Part shown: in pieces, positions 5,806-14,526 of the stretch
Layout: the number at the start of each line of letters is the position of its first letter
Position numbering within the stretch: the stretch's first letter is position 1
Origin: Candidatus Bathyarchaeota archaeon
Lineage (GTDB): Archaea > Thermoproteota > Bathyarchaeia > 40CM-2-53-6 > RBG-13-38-9
Direction: 5' to 3'
Assembly (NCBI GenBank): GCA_018396915.1
Contig: JAGTRD010000015.1
Span: 1 to 40,203, forward strand
Length of the DNA stretch: 40,203 bases
Made by a program: the position numbers and the translations under genes
The notes under the pieces: generated by a model
What the model was told of the DNA's origin: nothing
The model's database searches: none
Seen by the model: the letters and a program-made list of their open reading frames with translations, nothing else

Positions 5806-8345
5806 GGCTGTTTCACCCCACATTTCGGACAGTATACCGTATCCAGCGGAATCTCCGCACCGCATTGTATGCAGTACTTGGTCGGTTCGACACGTTTCGG
5901 TCTGGCCCTCCTACGTCTAACGGTCAGGAGCGCTACTGCAAATAACAGTAGCAGTATTATCAGCAGCCCATATGGGAAACCAGATTCTCTCCTCGTAGAC
6001 TCCTCTCTGGACATATCCACATTCAAAACTATCTTAGCTTCCTTCTCAGATGATCCTGCTGCCCTTATCGTCACCGGATATGTTCCAGGAAGCATCTTGG
6101 AGTCTACTTTGATTTCGACCTTGGATACTAGGCTTGGGACTCCTGAGGTTGGGTTGAAGTTGAGAGTCACACCTGCAGGAGCATTCTTCACGCTCAGACT
6201 CACAGGATTATTGAAGCCGTGTAGGGGCTGAATCGACACGTCGAGGGATATTGACTGGCCTCTTATCACCCTCACCTCAGGCTTTGAGACTGATAATGTG
6301 AAGTCTGGGAGCTCCTTTACTCTCAGCGTAACCGTCTTCGAATGGCTCTTACCTCCACCTGTACCGTTTACCGTCAACATGTATGTTCCAGGTTGAACAT
6401 GGTTTCCAAGGGTTATCGTCAACTTTGACTTATATGGTGGTACACCTGCGATAGGCTGTAGATTCGCCGATGAACCCAAAGGGTTGCCTGAGAGTCCAAG
6501 CATGACTGGTTGGGAGGCGTTCACATTCGATGTTACTGTCACATTATAGTTTACGGTCTTTCCTGCGGAAGCCTCTTGATCTGATGGTGTAACTTCCAAT
6601 GTGAAGTCGAAACCGGCTGGAGGTGGCGGAAACATATCTGTTGGCAGTGGAGGAGACTGCAACCCTGGGCCTACTGGAAGTTCACCTGGGGATAATGTAG
6701 ATCCATGGACCATCACTGAGAATTCACGTATCCCATCCGGTTCAAGTATCTGCCAGCCACCATCTGTCTTATACTCTGCGATGGCGACGAGCCTGAGCAG
6801 CCCATCCTGCGGTTGGAGAGGAGCGAAGATGTTTTGGAAGTTGAATGTTTCAAAGTCATGTGAGGCCGCTGTTTTCTCTGCGCTGGTCTGAATAGTCATT
6901 CCAGATGTGGCGTCGAGGATGCTGACCCTATACTTTGAACCCGACGGAAGATCATACTCAACATTCACATCAGCCTCAATCCCGCCTCCACTATCAACCT
7001 CAGAGGGTGAGTCTACACTCAATATCTTGACCCCTACACCACCTGGAACCCCTGAGGAGACGATTACTGTGAAGGGCCACTCATCACACTCCTTATGTAT
7101 GCTGTCAACTCCCTCAACATGGCCGTAATACAGTGAAACCTTCAGTCTCCATGGACCCTCAACGTTCGGGGTCTTAACCTTGAAGGTGTAGTCGCTGTAA
7201 CCTATGCCTGTGACGGTCTCCTCATACTTGACTGTCGAGACCAGAACCCCATTCTCATCATATACTCCTATGTTCATCCAAGCCTCATAGTCAACAGCAT
7301 ACTTCACCTTCACCGGAATATCTATCTCCGTGGATGGTGGAGCCGACTCTGGGGGAGGCGGACCATCCCAGATACATATTCCCTCAGCATCAGGAGTGAT
7401 CTCCAGATCATCAACCTTCTCAATCGAAAAATAACCTGAAGATACCCTAATACTGACGGATTCGCACCGTGATGAGAAAGTGTATCCGACATTGACGTCT
7501 ATCGAACCTGGTGGGGGGATTGCCTTGAACACAATCTCTACCGTAATGCTCCCCCTACCTGAGATGGGTGGAACCCCACCCTCCTGTACTTCCCCACTAG
7601 AAGTCCAAGTAAAAACAGGCGGTCTTTCAAGATCTAACGGACCCGTTGTACTCATGTGCCACCCTACAAGCCCGTACTCACAATCGCCAAGGTCATATTC
7701 TATATCCAACATTACATGGAATGATTGACCTACCTCGACCTTGTCTGGATGCCTTACATTTCGAACAGTCATCGGCGACTTCAATTCAATAGTCCCACTA
7801 TCAGCACCGAAAGAGAACAATTCAGTCATAAGCAACAAATAATATGGAAACCGAGATGGTACCTCCGGAATATTGAGGTCATCTGGATCTCCAGAGTTCA
7901 GAGGCTTAGAAAACTCATAATAGGTTTTCCCCCCTTCACTAGTCGAAGCACCCTGCCCATCTATATGCCCATCAAACCTACAAACAGTGGGTGAGATAGC
8001 TACGCCGTCTATGTAAGTCCCCGTACGCGGGTCGAATCCAAAGACATCATCTCCAAAAAATATTAGTATCTTTGGTCCAGCGTTAAGCTCTATGGCTACA
8101 TAGAGGTTCACAAGGTCATTCATCACGTATAATGTACCTATATAAACTTCCGCCAAGACTATATTTTTTCTTTCGGCATTCGCCCACTCGTCCTGCTGGA
8201 TCACCCCGTCTATCGTCGGCTTTACCTTTGTGAACCCGCCTACCGCAGATACTGGTTGAATAAGTGGCACATGACTATTTTGCACGATTTGACTGTTAAA
8301 CAAAAGCAGAATCAGAATAGGAAGGATCAATACATGCCTTCTCAT
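5802..8345 (-). CDS. Exported multidomain surface protein with membrane anchor and zinc ribbon
   Basis: This 847-aa protein starts with a signal peptide (RRHVLILPILILLLF). A CBM9/DOMON-like beta-sandwich follows (about 37-190: PTIDGVIQQDEWANAERK through YVAIELNAGPKILIFFGDD). Next come several Ig/NEW3-like repeats; two near the end, starting FTLEVTPSDQEASAGK and FTLSVSKPEVRVIRGQ, resemble archaeal COG1470-type domains. A transmembrane helix (about 791-809) and an RRRRARPKR stop-transfer follow, then a zinc ribbon with C825, C828, C839 and C842. The topology puts the ribbon in the cytoplasm and the Ig-like part outside. It is the first gene of the two-gene operon with 4171-5805. The CBM9-like part suggests carbohydrate or ligand binding (inference). 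Confidence 0.85.
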   Translation of the reverse strand: MRRHVLILPILILLLFNSQIVQNSHVPLIQPVSAVGGFTKVKPTIDGVIQQDEWANAERKNIVLAEVYIGTLYVMNDLVNLYVAIELNAGPKILIFFGDDVFGFDPRTGTYIDGVAISPTVCRFDGHIDGQGASTSEGGKTYYEFSKPLNSGDPDDLNIPEVPSRFPYYLLLMTELFSFGADSGTIELKSPMTVRNVRHPDKVEVGQSFHVMLDIEYDLGDCEYGLVGWHMSTTGPLDLERPPVFTWTSSGEVQEGGVPPISGRGSITVEIVFKAIPPPGSIDVNVGYTFSSRCESVSIRVSSGYFSIEKVDDLEITPDAEGICIWDGPPPPESAPPSTEIDIPVKVKYAVDYEAWMNIGVYDENGVLVSTVKYEETVTGIGYSDYTFKVKTPNVEGPWRLKVSLYYGHVEGVDSIHKECDEWPFTVIVSSGVPGGVGVKILSVDSPSEVDSGGGIEADVNVEYDLPSGSKYRVSILDATSGMTIQTSAEKTAASHDFETFNFQNIFAPLQPQDGLLRLVAIAEYKTDGGWQILEPDGIREFSVMVHGSTLSPGELPVGPGLQSPPLPTDMFPPPPAGFDFTLEVTPSDQEASAGKTVNYNVTVTSNVNASQPVMLGLSGNPLGSSANLQPIAGVPPYKSKLTITLGNHVQPGTYMLTVNGTGGGKSHSKTVTLRVKELPDFTLSVSKPEVRVIRGQSISLDVSIQPLHGFNNPVSLSVKNAPAGVTLNFNPTSGVPSLVSKVEIKVDSKMLPGTYPVTIRAAGSSEKEAKIVLNVDMSREESTRRESGFPYGLLIILLLLFAVALLTVRRRRARPKRVEPTKYCIQCGAEIPLDTVYCPKCGVKQP

Positions 8346-8494
8346 ACTATTAGGCTCCTGCGTATTAGTGGTGTTATAGACTTTTATAAAAGTAATTGAT
8401 CAGGAGATGAATTGTGTTATAAGCTCTATTGCAGTATGTGTTGAAAACATGCTGGGGTGGTCTTCATCTCCCCTTCATGCAGTCACTTAATTTT

Positions 8495-9274
8495 TTAGAT
8501 CAACTCTTTAGGGATCTCGTTTGGACTGTATGATGTGAATGGTTTAACACCAGCTTTATTCAGTCTCTCTACGACATGTGGATATAGAAAGACATGCTCC
8601 TCCTCAACCTCTCTTGCTAAGCCGGAATCTATCTCCCTCAATAGTTTTTTCAGGTCTTCAAATTTTTCCTTTCGACTGAAGGACAGCATGACTGCTGGGT
8701 GGCATGGTACACCCGCATCAAGAAGGTTTCTTAGAGAGTCTAGTTGTAGATCGAATCCTGCAGGTTCAGCTCCTGTAAGTAACGTGAACTCTTCTCTGCT
8801 CGTTCCTTTTATTGATATTCTCACATGTAGACATTTGAATTTTGACAATCTTCTAGCATATTCTCTGTCTATCAATATTCCATTCGACTCCAAGATGAAC
8901 CTGTAGCTCGACTCTTCAACTAGTTCAAGTAGTTTCAAAAGGTGTTCCACACCTATCGTCGGCTCATTTCCACTCACCCTCAACTGTCTATAACCGAATC
9001 TTCTAGCACATGAGTCGAGGCTCTCAAATATTTGCCTCGGCGAGTAGAATCTTCCGATATTTTCAGGGTTGTCTCTCGGTTTCCCACTCCAGCAGAAGAC
9101 ACACCTCAAGAAGCAGCCGCAGCAGTCAGCTGTCGCTATCCCTCCATACCATCGTCCAGGCCTTGCGACCCTATAATATTTTCTAAGATCTCCATCGACA
9201 ACTATTCTCTCAATATTATCAGCTAACTTCAAAGGATCGTATGGCATAGCCTTCAAACAGTCAAAATGCGTCAC
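8495..9274 (-). CDS. Radical SAM protein of unknown substrate
   Basis: This 259-aa protein has the radical SAM cluster motif CxxxCxxC as C54, C58 and C61 in CCGCFLRCVFCWSG. Later elements fit the partial TIM barrel: LRVSGNEPTIGVEHLLKLLE (the GGEP-like segment), FILESNGILID, and HVRISIKGTSREEF. There is no C-terminal SPASM-type cysteine cluster. The sequence resembles archaeal proteins related to pyruvate-formate-lyase-activating enzymes, but no glycyl-radical partner is nearby, so the substrate is unknown. The gene seems to be transcribed alone. Confidence 0.88.
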   Translation of the reverse strand: MTHFDCLKAMPYDPLKLADNIERIVVDGDLRKYYRVARPGRWYGGIATADCCGCFLRCVFCWSGKPRDNPENIGRFYSPRQIFESLDSCARRFGYRQLRVSGNEPTIGVEHLLKLLELVEESSYRFILESNGILIDREYARRLSKFKCLHVRISIKGTSREEFTLLTGAEPAGFDLQLDSLRNLLDAGVPCHPAVMLSFSRKEKFEDLKKLLREIDSGLAREVEEEHVFLYPHVVERLNKAGVKPFTSYSPNEIPKELI

Positions 9275-9736
9275 GCCCTATAAAAATAGCAAACATAGTA
9301 GGAGTAGAGGATGAGATGCTCCTCGATTGGGCCTCCATACCCAAAACTGTAGATCTGTACTAGAGTCAGCAGACTGCTTGAACCTTAAGATACTTCTATT
9401 TCCAACGTTATTCACATTATCACGGCTAATGTTTTACCCCTGAAACCAGTAACATTTACATCCATCCCATACTAAATGATTATGTTGATTGCTGATATGA
9501 ATCTGAAAGACCTCAGAAGATTCATGGAGGAGAATCCTTTACCCAAAATATTTCCGTTCCATCCGTTACATCGAGTCTTCAGGAAGACTGAGGGTGATGA
9601 GAGACCTTCCGAATCTAGCTGATCCCCGCTTCACTGAAGTAAGGGTTCGTAGCTGTTGATTTGCCCCAGGTTCTTCAGGAATCTAGATCAGCTTGAAAAT
9701 ATTGGGTTGTGATCATCAGGTAAAATTCTATCAACT
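9275..9736. other. Gene-poor stretch with one short ORF
   Basis: No recognised gene is here. A 48-codon forward ORF runs from ATG 9476 to TGA 9622 (start MIMLIADMNLKDLRRF, with NPLPKIFPFHPLH inside). It has no clear Shine-Dalgarno sequence. It may be a small gene or a fragment. The remainder shows no repeat or RNA structure that I can support. Confidence 0.4.
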
Positions 9737-10681
9737 TCATGGTTGATATTCTATCTTACGAAGTTCCATCTCCAGTTCCGAGATGTTCTTGAACGTCTTC
9801 TCACCAATCCATCCTAAGATCTCAGATAACCGGAGCTGCTCATTCTCCCCCCACTCACAGATTTTCCAGCCTTGATGCTTGATCAACTCTGAAGTGTTTG
9901 TGGGGAACTTTGAGTCTTCCTTTAAGACTTCGAGGGCTGAGTCGACCCCGAGACTCCTTGTTACTTTCGGAAATTTTCCGGAAGATTCGTAGACGCTGAG
10001 TCTAGCCGCGTCACTATACATTCTCACACCGTGAAAGTTGAGGTAGGCCCTCTCAGCCCTACTCGCTCTAACCTTACCATATATCTCCTTTAACTCAGTA
10101 TTGGAGAACTGGTAGATGTTATGGTGGCCTTTACCGAAGAGGCGGGAATATAATATGTTACTTTCATAGGCTGGGTTCTCCCTTGAAAGGTCGACACAAT
10201 GGATGATCCCATGATCCTGTAGGATTTGGAGGAATCTATCGTAACCAACGTTTGTTTCACCCCTTAGCTCCCACGCCAACCTCAGACCATCAAGATTCAC
10301 TGTAGAGAGAAAGTTACTAACTCTCATACATGCGTCTCTATCCAATTTGAAGTCTTGTGGGGTCTGTATGTGAATTATCTGCGCCCTCAATACGGAGCAG
10401 ATTCTCCTCATACTATTAAAAATCTCGAAGGATTCTTCAGACGGCTCGAATCGAAGCTTATGACTCAATATTCTGTTGCATCTGACCGTGAACTCAAATT
10501 CTTCAGGAACCCTCATCCTCCAACTCTCAACCAGATTCAGTGGTGGGATCCTGTAGAAGGTTGAGTTCACCTCAACAGCCTTGAAGGCCCTGGCGTAGTT
10601 TCGAAGCTTATCCCCTGGAACATTGAAGTAATCCCATCCGCCGGCGCCTATCAGGATCTCAACCAAACAGTCTTCCCGCAA
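9737..10681 (-). CDS. DUF72 (YecE-like) TIM-barrel protein
   Basis: This 314-aa DUF72 protein begins its domain at EILIGAGGWDYFNVPGDKL and has the family signature VEVNSTFYRIPP, then EEFEFTVRCNRILSHKL, LAWELRG and YLNFHG. DUF72 proteins are TIM barrels with a conserved acidic pocket; their reaction is not established. The start is TTG 10681 or, less likely, TTG 10666. It is divergent from a second DUF72 gene with only about 40 bp between them, so the promoters must overlap. The last 70 residues are charged helix beyond the core domain. Confidence 0.83.
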   Translation of the reverse strand: MREDCLVEILIGAGGWDYFNVPGDKLRNYARAFKAVEVNSTFYRIPPLNLVESWRMRVPEEFEFTVRCNRILSHKLRFEPSEESFEIFNSMRRICSVLRAQIIHIQTPQDFKLDRDACMRVSNFLSTVNLDGLRLAWELRGETNVGYDRFLQILQDHGIIHCVDLSRENPAYESNILYSRLFGKGHHNIYQFSNTELKEIYGKVRASRAERAYLNFHGVRMYSDAARLSVYESSGKFPKVTRSLGVDSALEVLKEDSKFPTNTSELIKHQGWKICEWGENEQLRLSEILGWIGEKTFKNISELEMELRKIEYQP

Positions 10682-10722
10682 CCAATATTTCCATCCACCG
10701 ACATTAATTAAGGGTGACTGTT

Positions 10723-11907
10723 ATGGCTGATCTGAGGCTAGGCACATCAGGCTGGAGCTACAGGGAGTGGATAGGCCCATTCTACCCCGATGGGGAGACC
10801 AAGATGCTCCAACACTACACCCGAATATTCGATACAGCCGAGATAGACTCAACCTTCTACTCTTACCCCACCACAGGCATTGTACACGGCTGGCTTAGAT
10901 ATACCCCAAGAGACTTCGTCTTCTCAGCGAAACTTCCAAGAGTGATAACACATGAGAAGAAGCTGGATCTGGAGCAGGGTGTGGATGAAGACTTGAGCAG
11001 GTTCACCGCACTGATGGAGCCCCTCCAAGATAGGGGTAAACTCTTCGCTATCCTCATTCAACTCCCTCCAGGACTGAAGCAAAACCTTGGGTTGCTCGAG
11101 GAATTCTTCAGAATCCTCCCTGAAAGTTACCGTTATGCGATAGAGTTCAGAGACAAGACGTGGTGGAACGAGGAGACGTGGAAACTCTTGAGAGAGTATC
11201 GAGTCGCCAACACGATCGTCGATGAGCCCCTCCTCCCACCGGAACCTGTTGTCACAGCTGACTTCGCTTATATCCGCTGGCACGGAAGAGGTAGAAGACC
11301 ATGGTACAATTACCGATACTCAATAGATGAACTCAAGCCCTGGATCCCCAGGATAATGGAGGTATCTGAGAAGACGAGAAATATCTGCGGATACTTCAAC
11401 AACCATTACCACGGATACGCCGTTGAGAATTGTCTACAAATCCTTGAGATGCTAGGTATCTCAAAGCCTGAACAGACTCAAATGAAGGAAAGAGTTGAAC
11501 AATATATCGACCGTCATGTTGTTGAAGGAAAACTCAAAGTATCTGCCACAGAACCACAGTTTCATCTTGAAGCTACAGAGAACATCCCCTTGGAATGGTT
11601 GCTCTCAAGCTTCATGGATAGAAGCAGGCTTGAAAGAGCTTCGGAGATCAGAGATACCGAATTAACAATAGATGTGAAGAAACCGAACTTGATCAAGGCT
11701 AGCATCAGAGACTACGTAATAATAGTTGACCTCGATAGTAAAACCATTACACATGACTGCGCCGACTGGACCAAACGTATCCAAGAAAAATCCTTCTGTA
11801 AACATGTAGGCAAATTATTCCTGACCCTGCCGGAGGATGAGGCTAAAAGAATCTTAAGAGAAATATACTCAACTAAAGATTTATGGCGTTTTCATACAGT
11901 CTCCTGA
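10723..11907 (+). CDS. DUF72 protein with C-terminal SWIM-like zinc finger
   Basis: The first about 245 residues are DUF72: ADLRLGTSGWSYREWIGPFYP, AEIDSTFYSYPT, FAILIQLPPG, YAIEFRDKTWW, YIRWHGRG and GYFNNHYHGYAVENC. About 150 extra residues follow, ending in HDCADWTKRIQEKSFCKHVGKLFLTL. The CKH and the upstream cysteine fit a SWIM-type zinc finger, although the usual CxC is only HDC. I choose ATG 10723 over GTG 10714, because AGGGTGA lies 6 nt before the ATG. SWIM domains bind nucleic acid or protein partners, so the fusion hints at a DNA- or RNA-linked role for this DUF72 member (inference). Confidence 0.82.
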   Translation: MADLRLGTSGWSYREWIGPFYPDGETKMLQHYTRIFDTAEIDSTFYSYPTTGIVHGWLRYTPRDFVFSAKLPRVITHEKKLDLEQGVDEDLSRFTALMEPLQDRGKLFAILIQLPPGLKQNLGLLEEFFRILPESYRYAIEFRDKTWWNEETWKLLREYRVANTIVDEPLLPPEPVVTADFAYIRWHGRGRRPWYNYRYSIDELKPWIPRIMEVSEKTRNICGYFNNHYHGYAVENCLQILEMLGISKPEQTQMKERVEQYIDRHVVEGKLKVSATEPQFHLEATENIPLEWLLSSFMDRSRLERASEIRDTELTIDVKKPNLIKASIRDYVIIVDLDSKTITHDCADWTKRIQEKSFCKHVGKLFLTLPEDEAKRILREIYSTKDLWRFHTVS

Positions 11908-12125
11908 CAATGGGCCAGTTCAGAGGAGGCTCGATAAACCGTGCAGTCGAGGCCTGAATGTTCGTGATTTGAAGGAAATTCAGCGTCTGTGATAAATAGC
12001 ATCCACAATTAACGGATAGCTCAACGCCAATCTCGGGTCTATTTTACTTATCTCCCGTACATACGAGTCTGTGAATAAGCGCCGCTTCTTATGCATCTTA
12101 GCTACTGTGTTGCCTACTCTATCCT
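11908..12125. other. Short intergenic stretch 3' of the DUF72-SWIM gene
   Basis: No intact gene is here. On the minus strand an open frame continues from the decayed PIN gene (KDRVGNTVAKMHKKRRLFTDSYVREI, then DPRLALSYPLIVDAIYHRR). It may be the shifted 3' part of that gene or of another one. Confidence 0.3.
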
Positions 12126-12263
12126 TCAACTCGAAATCATGTGCATGAATCTTTTGATTTCGCCTCTTTCATGTTTTAGAACAGCTTCCCTAGCAATGTT
12201 CGAACCCTTCTCTTTTGTGAAGAGTAGGATGAAGGGGCCCGCATCGAAGACAAGCCTTCTCAA
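12126..12263 (-). pseudogene. Truncated PIN toxin
   Basis: The first 45 residues of a PIN protein survive: a TTG start and then RRLVFDAGPFILLFTKEKG, with the first catalytic Asp, ending at a stop after HMISS. The central E and the later DAxxxA segments are absent, so it cannot be an active nuclease. Its TTG overlaps the stop of the AbrB-type antitoxin remnant upstream, preserving the antitoxin-toxin order of an intact pair. Confidence 0.6.
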
Positions 12264-12575
12264 TCTCCACTCCTCTCCGCCAGCTTCTCCAGTTCAACCA
12301 GCCTTTTCGTCTCAGCTTCTACTTCAGACTCCCGATTTCTCAGCAGTATTTTCGTAGACTCAACTTCATCTAGGAAGCCAAATAGTTCTGAGAGTGGAGG
12401 TATCCTCTCAAGTAGAATTCTATTCTCATCTAGGGGGTCAATGTCAACTCAACTCCTTTGCCGAGCCTAAGACTTCTCTTATATCTTTTGGTATGACTAC
12501 CTGGCCTTTAGCCGGCACCCTCGTCTTAGCCTCCAAAGGGATCATCTGTCTTACCGTAAAACTTGACCTACTCAA
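12260..12575 (-). pseudogene. Frameshifted AbrB-type antitoxin
   Basis: The first frame gives TRVPAKGQVVIPKDIREVLG, a clear AbrB core, then runs into a stop. A second frame gives LGKGVELTLTP and a third gives LDENRILLERIPPLSELFGF followed by an acidic coiled tail ending LAERSGD. Two shifts are needed, near 12460-12470 and at the CCCCC run near 12432-12437 (minus sense). Read together the three pieces make one normal antitoxin with its C-terminal tail. It pairs with the truncated PIN gene at 12126-12263. Confidence 0.65.
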
Positions 12576-12713
12576 ATCTTACATGCTTACTAATATAACC
12601 GCCGCCAATCGCTTAAGGAGAAAGTTAGAAACGACTCTGGAAGAAATAAGAATTATCGGCAACAATCCAAAAATAAAATAGCGCTGTACTAAACGGAATT
12701 AATAGGTGTTCGT

Positions 12714-13163
12714 ATGAAGTCCATGAGTCTCGTCAGCGCTTGTCTTTTAGGAATAGATTGTAGATATGACGGCCGGAACAGTATCAGCGGGAAGGTACTG
12801 CGTCTGATTGGGAAGGAGATTTTGATACCTGTCTGCCCCGAGCAGCTTGGAGGTCTTGCAACACCGAGGGAACCTATGCGGATAATTGGCGGTGGGGGTT
12901 CAGAAGTGTTGGATGGAAAGGCCAAGGTCATAAACAAGATTGGAGAAGATGTCTCTAAGAACTTGATTAAAGGTGCTGAGGAGACCCTCAAGATAGTGAG
13001 GTCTCTGGGCGTGAGGAGGGCCATCTTCAAGTCTAGGAGCCCCTCCTGTGGATGTGGTCAAATCTACGACGAGGCATCCTTGAGAATTGTTAGAGGAGAC
13101 GGAGTCGCAACAGCATTGTTGAAAAGAAACGGTGTCGAAGTCATAACAGAGGAAGACCTTTAG
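12714..13163 (+). CDS. DUF523 family protein
   Basis: This 149-aa protein has both DUF523 hallmarks: VSACLLGIDCRYDGRN near the N-terminus (two Cys) and KSRSPSCGCGQIYD near residue 108 (three Cys). IPVCPEQLGGLATPREP lies between them. The cysteines suggest a metal or iron-sulphur site; the biochemical role of the family is not settled. AGGTG lies 6 nt before the ATG. An unidentified 51-codon ORF starts one base after its stop. Confidence 0.9.
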   Translation: MKSMSLVSACLLGIDCRYDGRNSISGKVLRLIGKEILIPVCPEQLGGLATPREPMRIIGGGGSEVLDGKAKVINKIGEDVSKNLIKGAEETLKIVRSLGVRRAIFKSRSPSCGCGQIYDEASLRIVRGDGVATALLKRNGVEVITEEDL

Positions 13164-13319
13164 ATGTCTGAATTGTGTATAATCTATATTCACCCATTAG
13201 CAGCAATTGTTTTTCAACATGCACTGAGGAAGGATCTCTGCTGGTTTGACGAGTTTCCTGAACCAAACAGATTCGCGCTCGAGCATAATAGTGGACCGGC
13301 GGTATCTATACATAATTAG
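13164..13319 (+). CDS. Possible small ORF after DUF523
   Basis: A 51-codon ORF starts directly after the DUF523 stop codon (TAG-ATG). It encodes SELCIIYIHPLAAIVFQ and later WFDEFPEPNRFALEHNSG. I do not recognise it and see no Shine-Dalgarno sequence of its own. The tight junction would fit translational coupling, but chance cannot be excluded. Confidence 0.22.
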   Translation: MSELCIIYIHPLAAIVFQHALRKDLCWFDEFPEPNRFALEHNSGPAVSIHN

Positions 13320-13435
13320 ATGCGAATTCCATTACCCCTCAGCGTCCACTTGGAGATGACAGAACGCAAAATCAATATGAAAATTATTAAGTGAAATTCC
13401 TATCAAAATTTTGAAATAAGATCTCTGGAAATTCA

Positions 13436-13822
13436 CTAATAGCCTCTAACCTGAACCTCCCGAACCCTTTTCAGATCTTCATCGTTGCTCATTACACTTT
13501 TAATGCCATGTGCTAGCGCTATACCTAACATCAAGGCATCCCTATGATCTAAAGTCTCTCCTCTTGAAGCTAGGGAATCCTGTAGGTTGGCAGCTTCGCT
13601 AGCCGCCTCCTTTGTCAAAGCGAGACTGCTAGGTCGGCGAGCAGCGCCTCGGTTTCTGCGACTTTCCTCAGCCGTCTAGCTCCAAGAAGCAGCTCGTAAC
13701 AGTTTATGGCTGTGGTATAGACTTCCGACCAGACCCCTCCAGCTCCTGAGCCGCAATCAATGCGGGTTTTTTCCTCTCAACACGTCTATGAGGAAAGTGG
13801 TGTCTAGGACTAGCTTGGCCAT
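13436..13822 (-). pseudogene. Frameshifted vapC (PIN toxin)
   Basis: The ATG at 13822 starts AKLVLDTTFLIDVLRGKK, a PIN N-terminus. Further pieces in other frames read VYTTAINCYELLLGARRL, with the central E, and TLDHRDALMLGIALAHGI then SVMSNDEDLKRV, with the last acidic residues. Joining them needs shifts at the six-base homopolymer 13767-13772, near 13725-13735 and near 13618-13630. Together they give a complete PIN protein, so the decay is recent or the shifts are sequence errors. It overlaps the antitoxin 13810-14031 by 13 nt. Confidence 0.75.
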
Positions 13823-14031
13823 CCTTTACGCCATGCCTCCTCAATTTCTCCGAAGACCCGCTTAATTTCAGAGTCGTCGACATCCTTCCAAGCCCCTGAA
13901 TGCTTAGATAGATGAATCCTCCTTTCGGTTAGACGGATGATGACATCGGTGAAACTTTCGTTATTCTGTTTAATCTCCGCTAACCTTCTGTAAGCTTCCT
14001 CGCTGATTGTGAGAGTTTTATGTCCACCCAT
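13810..14031 (-). CDS. vapB: DUF217-type VapB antitoxin
   Basis: The 73-aa protein GGHKTLTISEEAYRRLAEIK, then NESFTDVIIRLTERR, is the archaeal DUF217 class of VapB. Its tail (IKRVFGEIEEAWRKGWPS) should hold the toxin. I use ATG 14031 instead of the longer ORF start at 14082; TATA-like TATTTATC lies about 25 nt upstream, consistent with a leaderless start. The antitoxin is intact while its toxin, 13436-13822, is frameshifted. That is the expected order of loss, since an intact toxin without antitoxin would be lethal. Confidence 0.75.
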   Translation of the reverse strand: MGGHKTLTISEEAYRRLAEIKQNNESFTDVIIRLTERRIHLSKHSGAWKDVDDSEIKRVFGEIEEAWRKGWPS

Positions 14032-14163
14032 ATTAATCATTAAAATACATGATAAATACATTATAATATTTTCTGGGGGCACTCCCCATAACTTATTATG
14101 AATTGAGAAATTCTATACGTACAAGAACCAGAGGCTGCTCGTTGCTTCAAGCTTGAATCTATG

Positions 14164-14526
14164 TTAAATTATCTCTACGTTGGGTAAGTCTTTAAAGTGT
14201 TGATCTCCAGTGACTAATGTGAGTTTTCTATGTTGCGATGTAGCATACACTATTGCATCTATCGTGTGAAGCTTATATCTCAGTTTGATATCTGCGGCTA
14301 GGAGGGCTATCTCCACACTAAGAGGAATGACAAAGCTTCTTTCAGTTATGAGGTTTATTCTGTCTGTTGGGTCCTTTCTATCTCTCAAGTATCTTGTTTT
14401 AATCTCAGTGAGACAAATTGAAGGTATGTATAGGGGCTCGGTGCCTTCTATGTAATCCTTTACTTTCAAGCCTCTTGTTGAGCCCATGAAATACTCTATC
14501 CATGCGAAGGAATCAAGAATTTTCAT
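14164..14526 (-). CDS. vapC: VapC-type PIN toxin
   Basis: This 120-aa PIN ribonuclease has KILDSFAWIEYFMGS (D5), CLTEIKTRYL, LHTIDAIVYATSQ and LVTGDQHFKDLPNV, covering all four acidic positions. The start is ATG 14526, which overlaps the antitoxin stop by 14 nt, with GAGGAAG as Shine-Dalgarno sequence inside the antitoxin tail codons. The longer ORF start at 14580 would add a non-PIN leader. Its sequence type (DSFAWIEYF) matches the VapC at 32214-32621 (DAYAWIEIF). Confidence 0.9.
   Translation of the reverse strand: MKILDSFAWIEYFMGSTRGLKVKDYIEGTEPLYIPSICLTEIKTRYLRDRKDPTDRINLITERSFVIPLSVEIALLAADIKLRYKLHTIDAIVYATSQHRKLTLVTGDQHFKDLPNVEII

Noticed and set aside
12394-12681. Plus-strand ORFs in 12091-12681 as genes
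   Set aside because: They are antisense to clear AbrB and PIN sequence on the minus strand.
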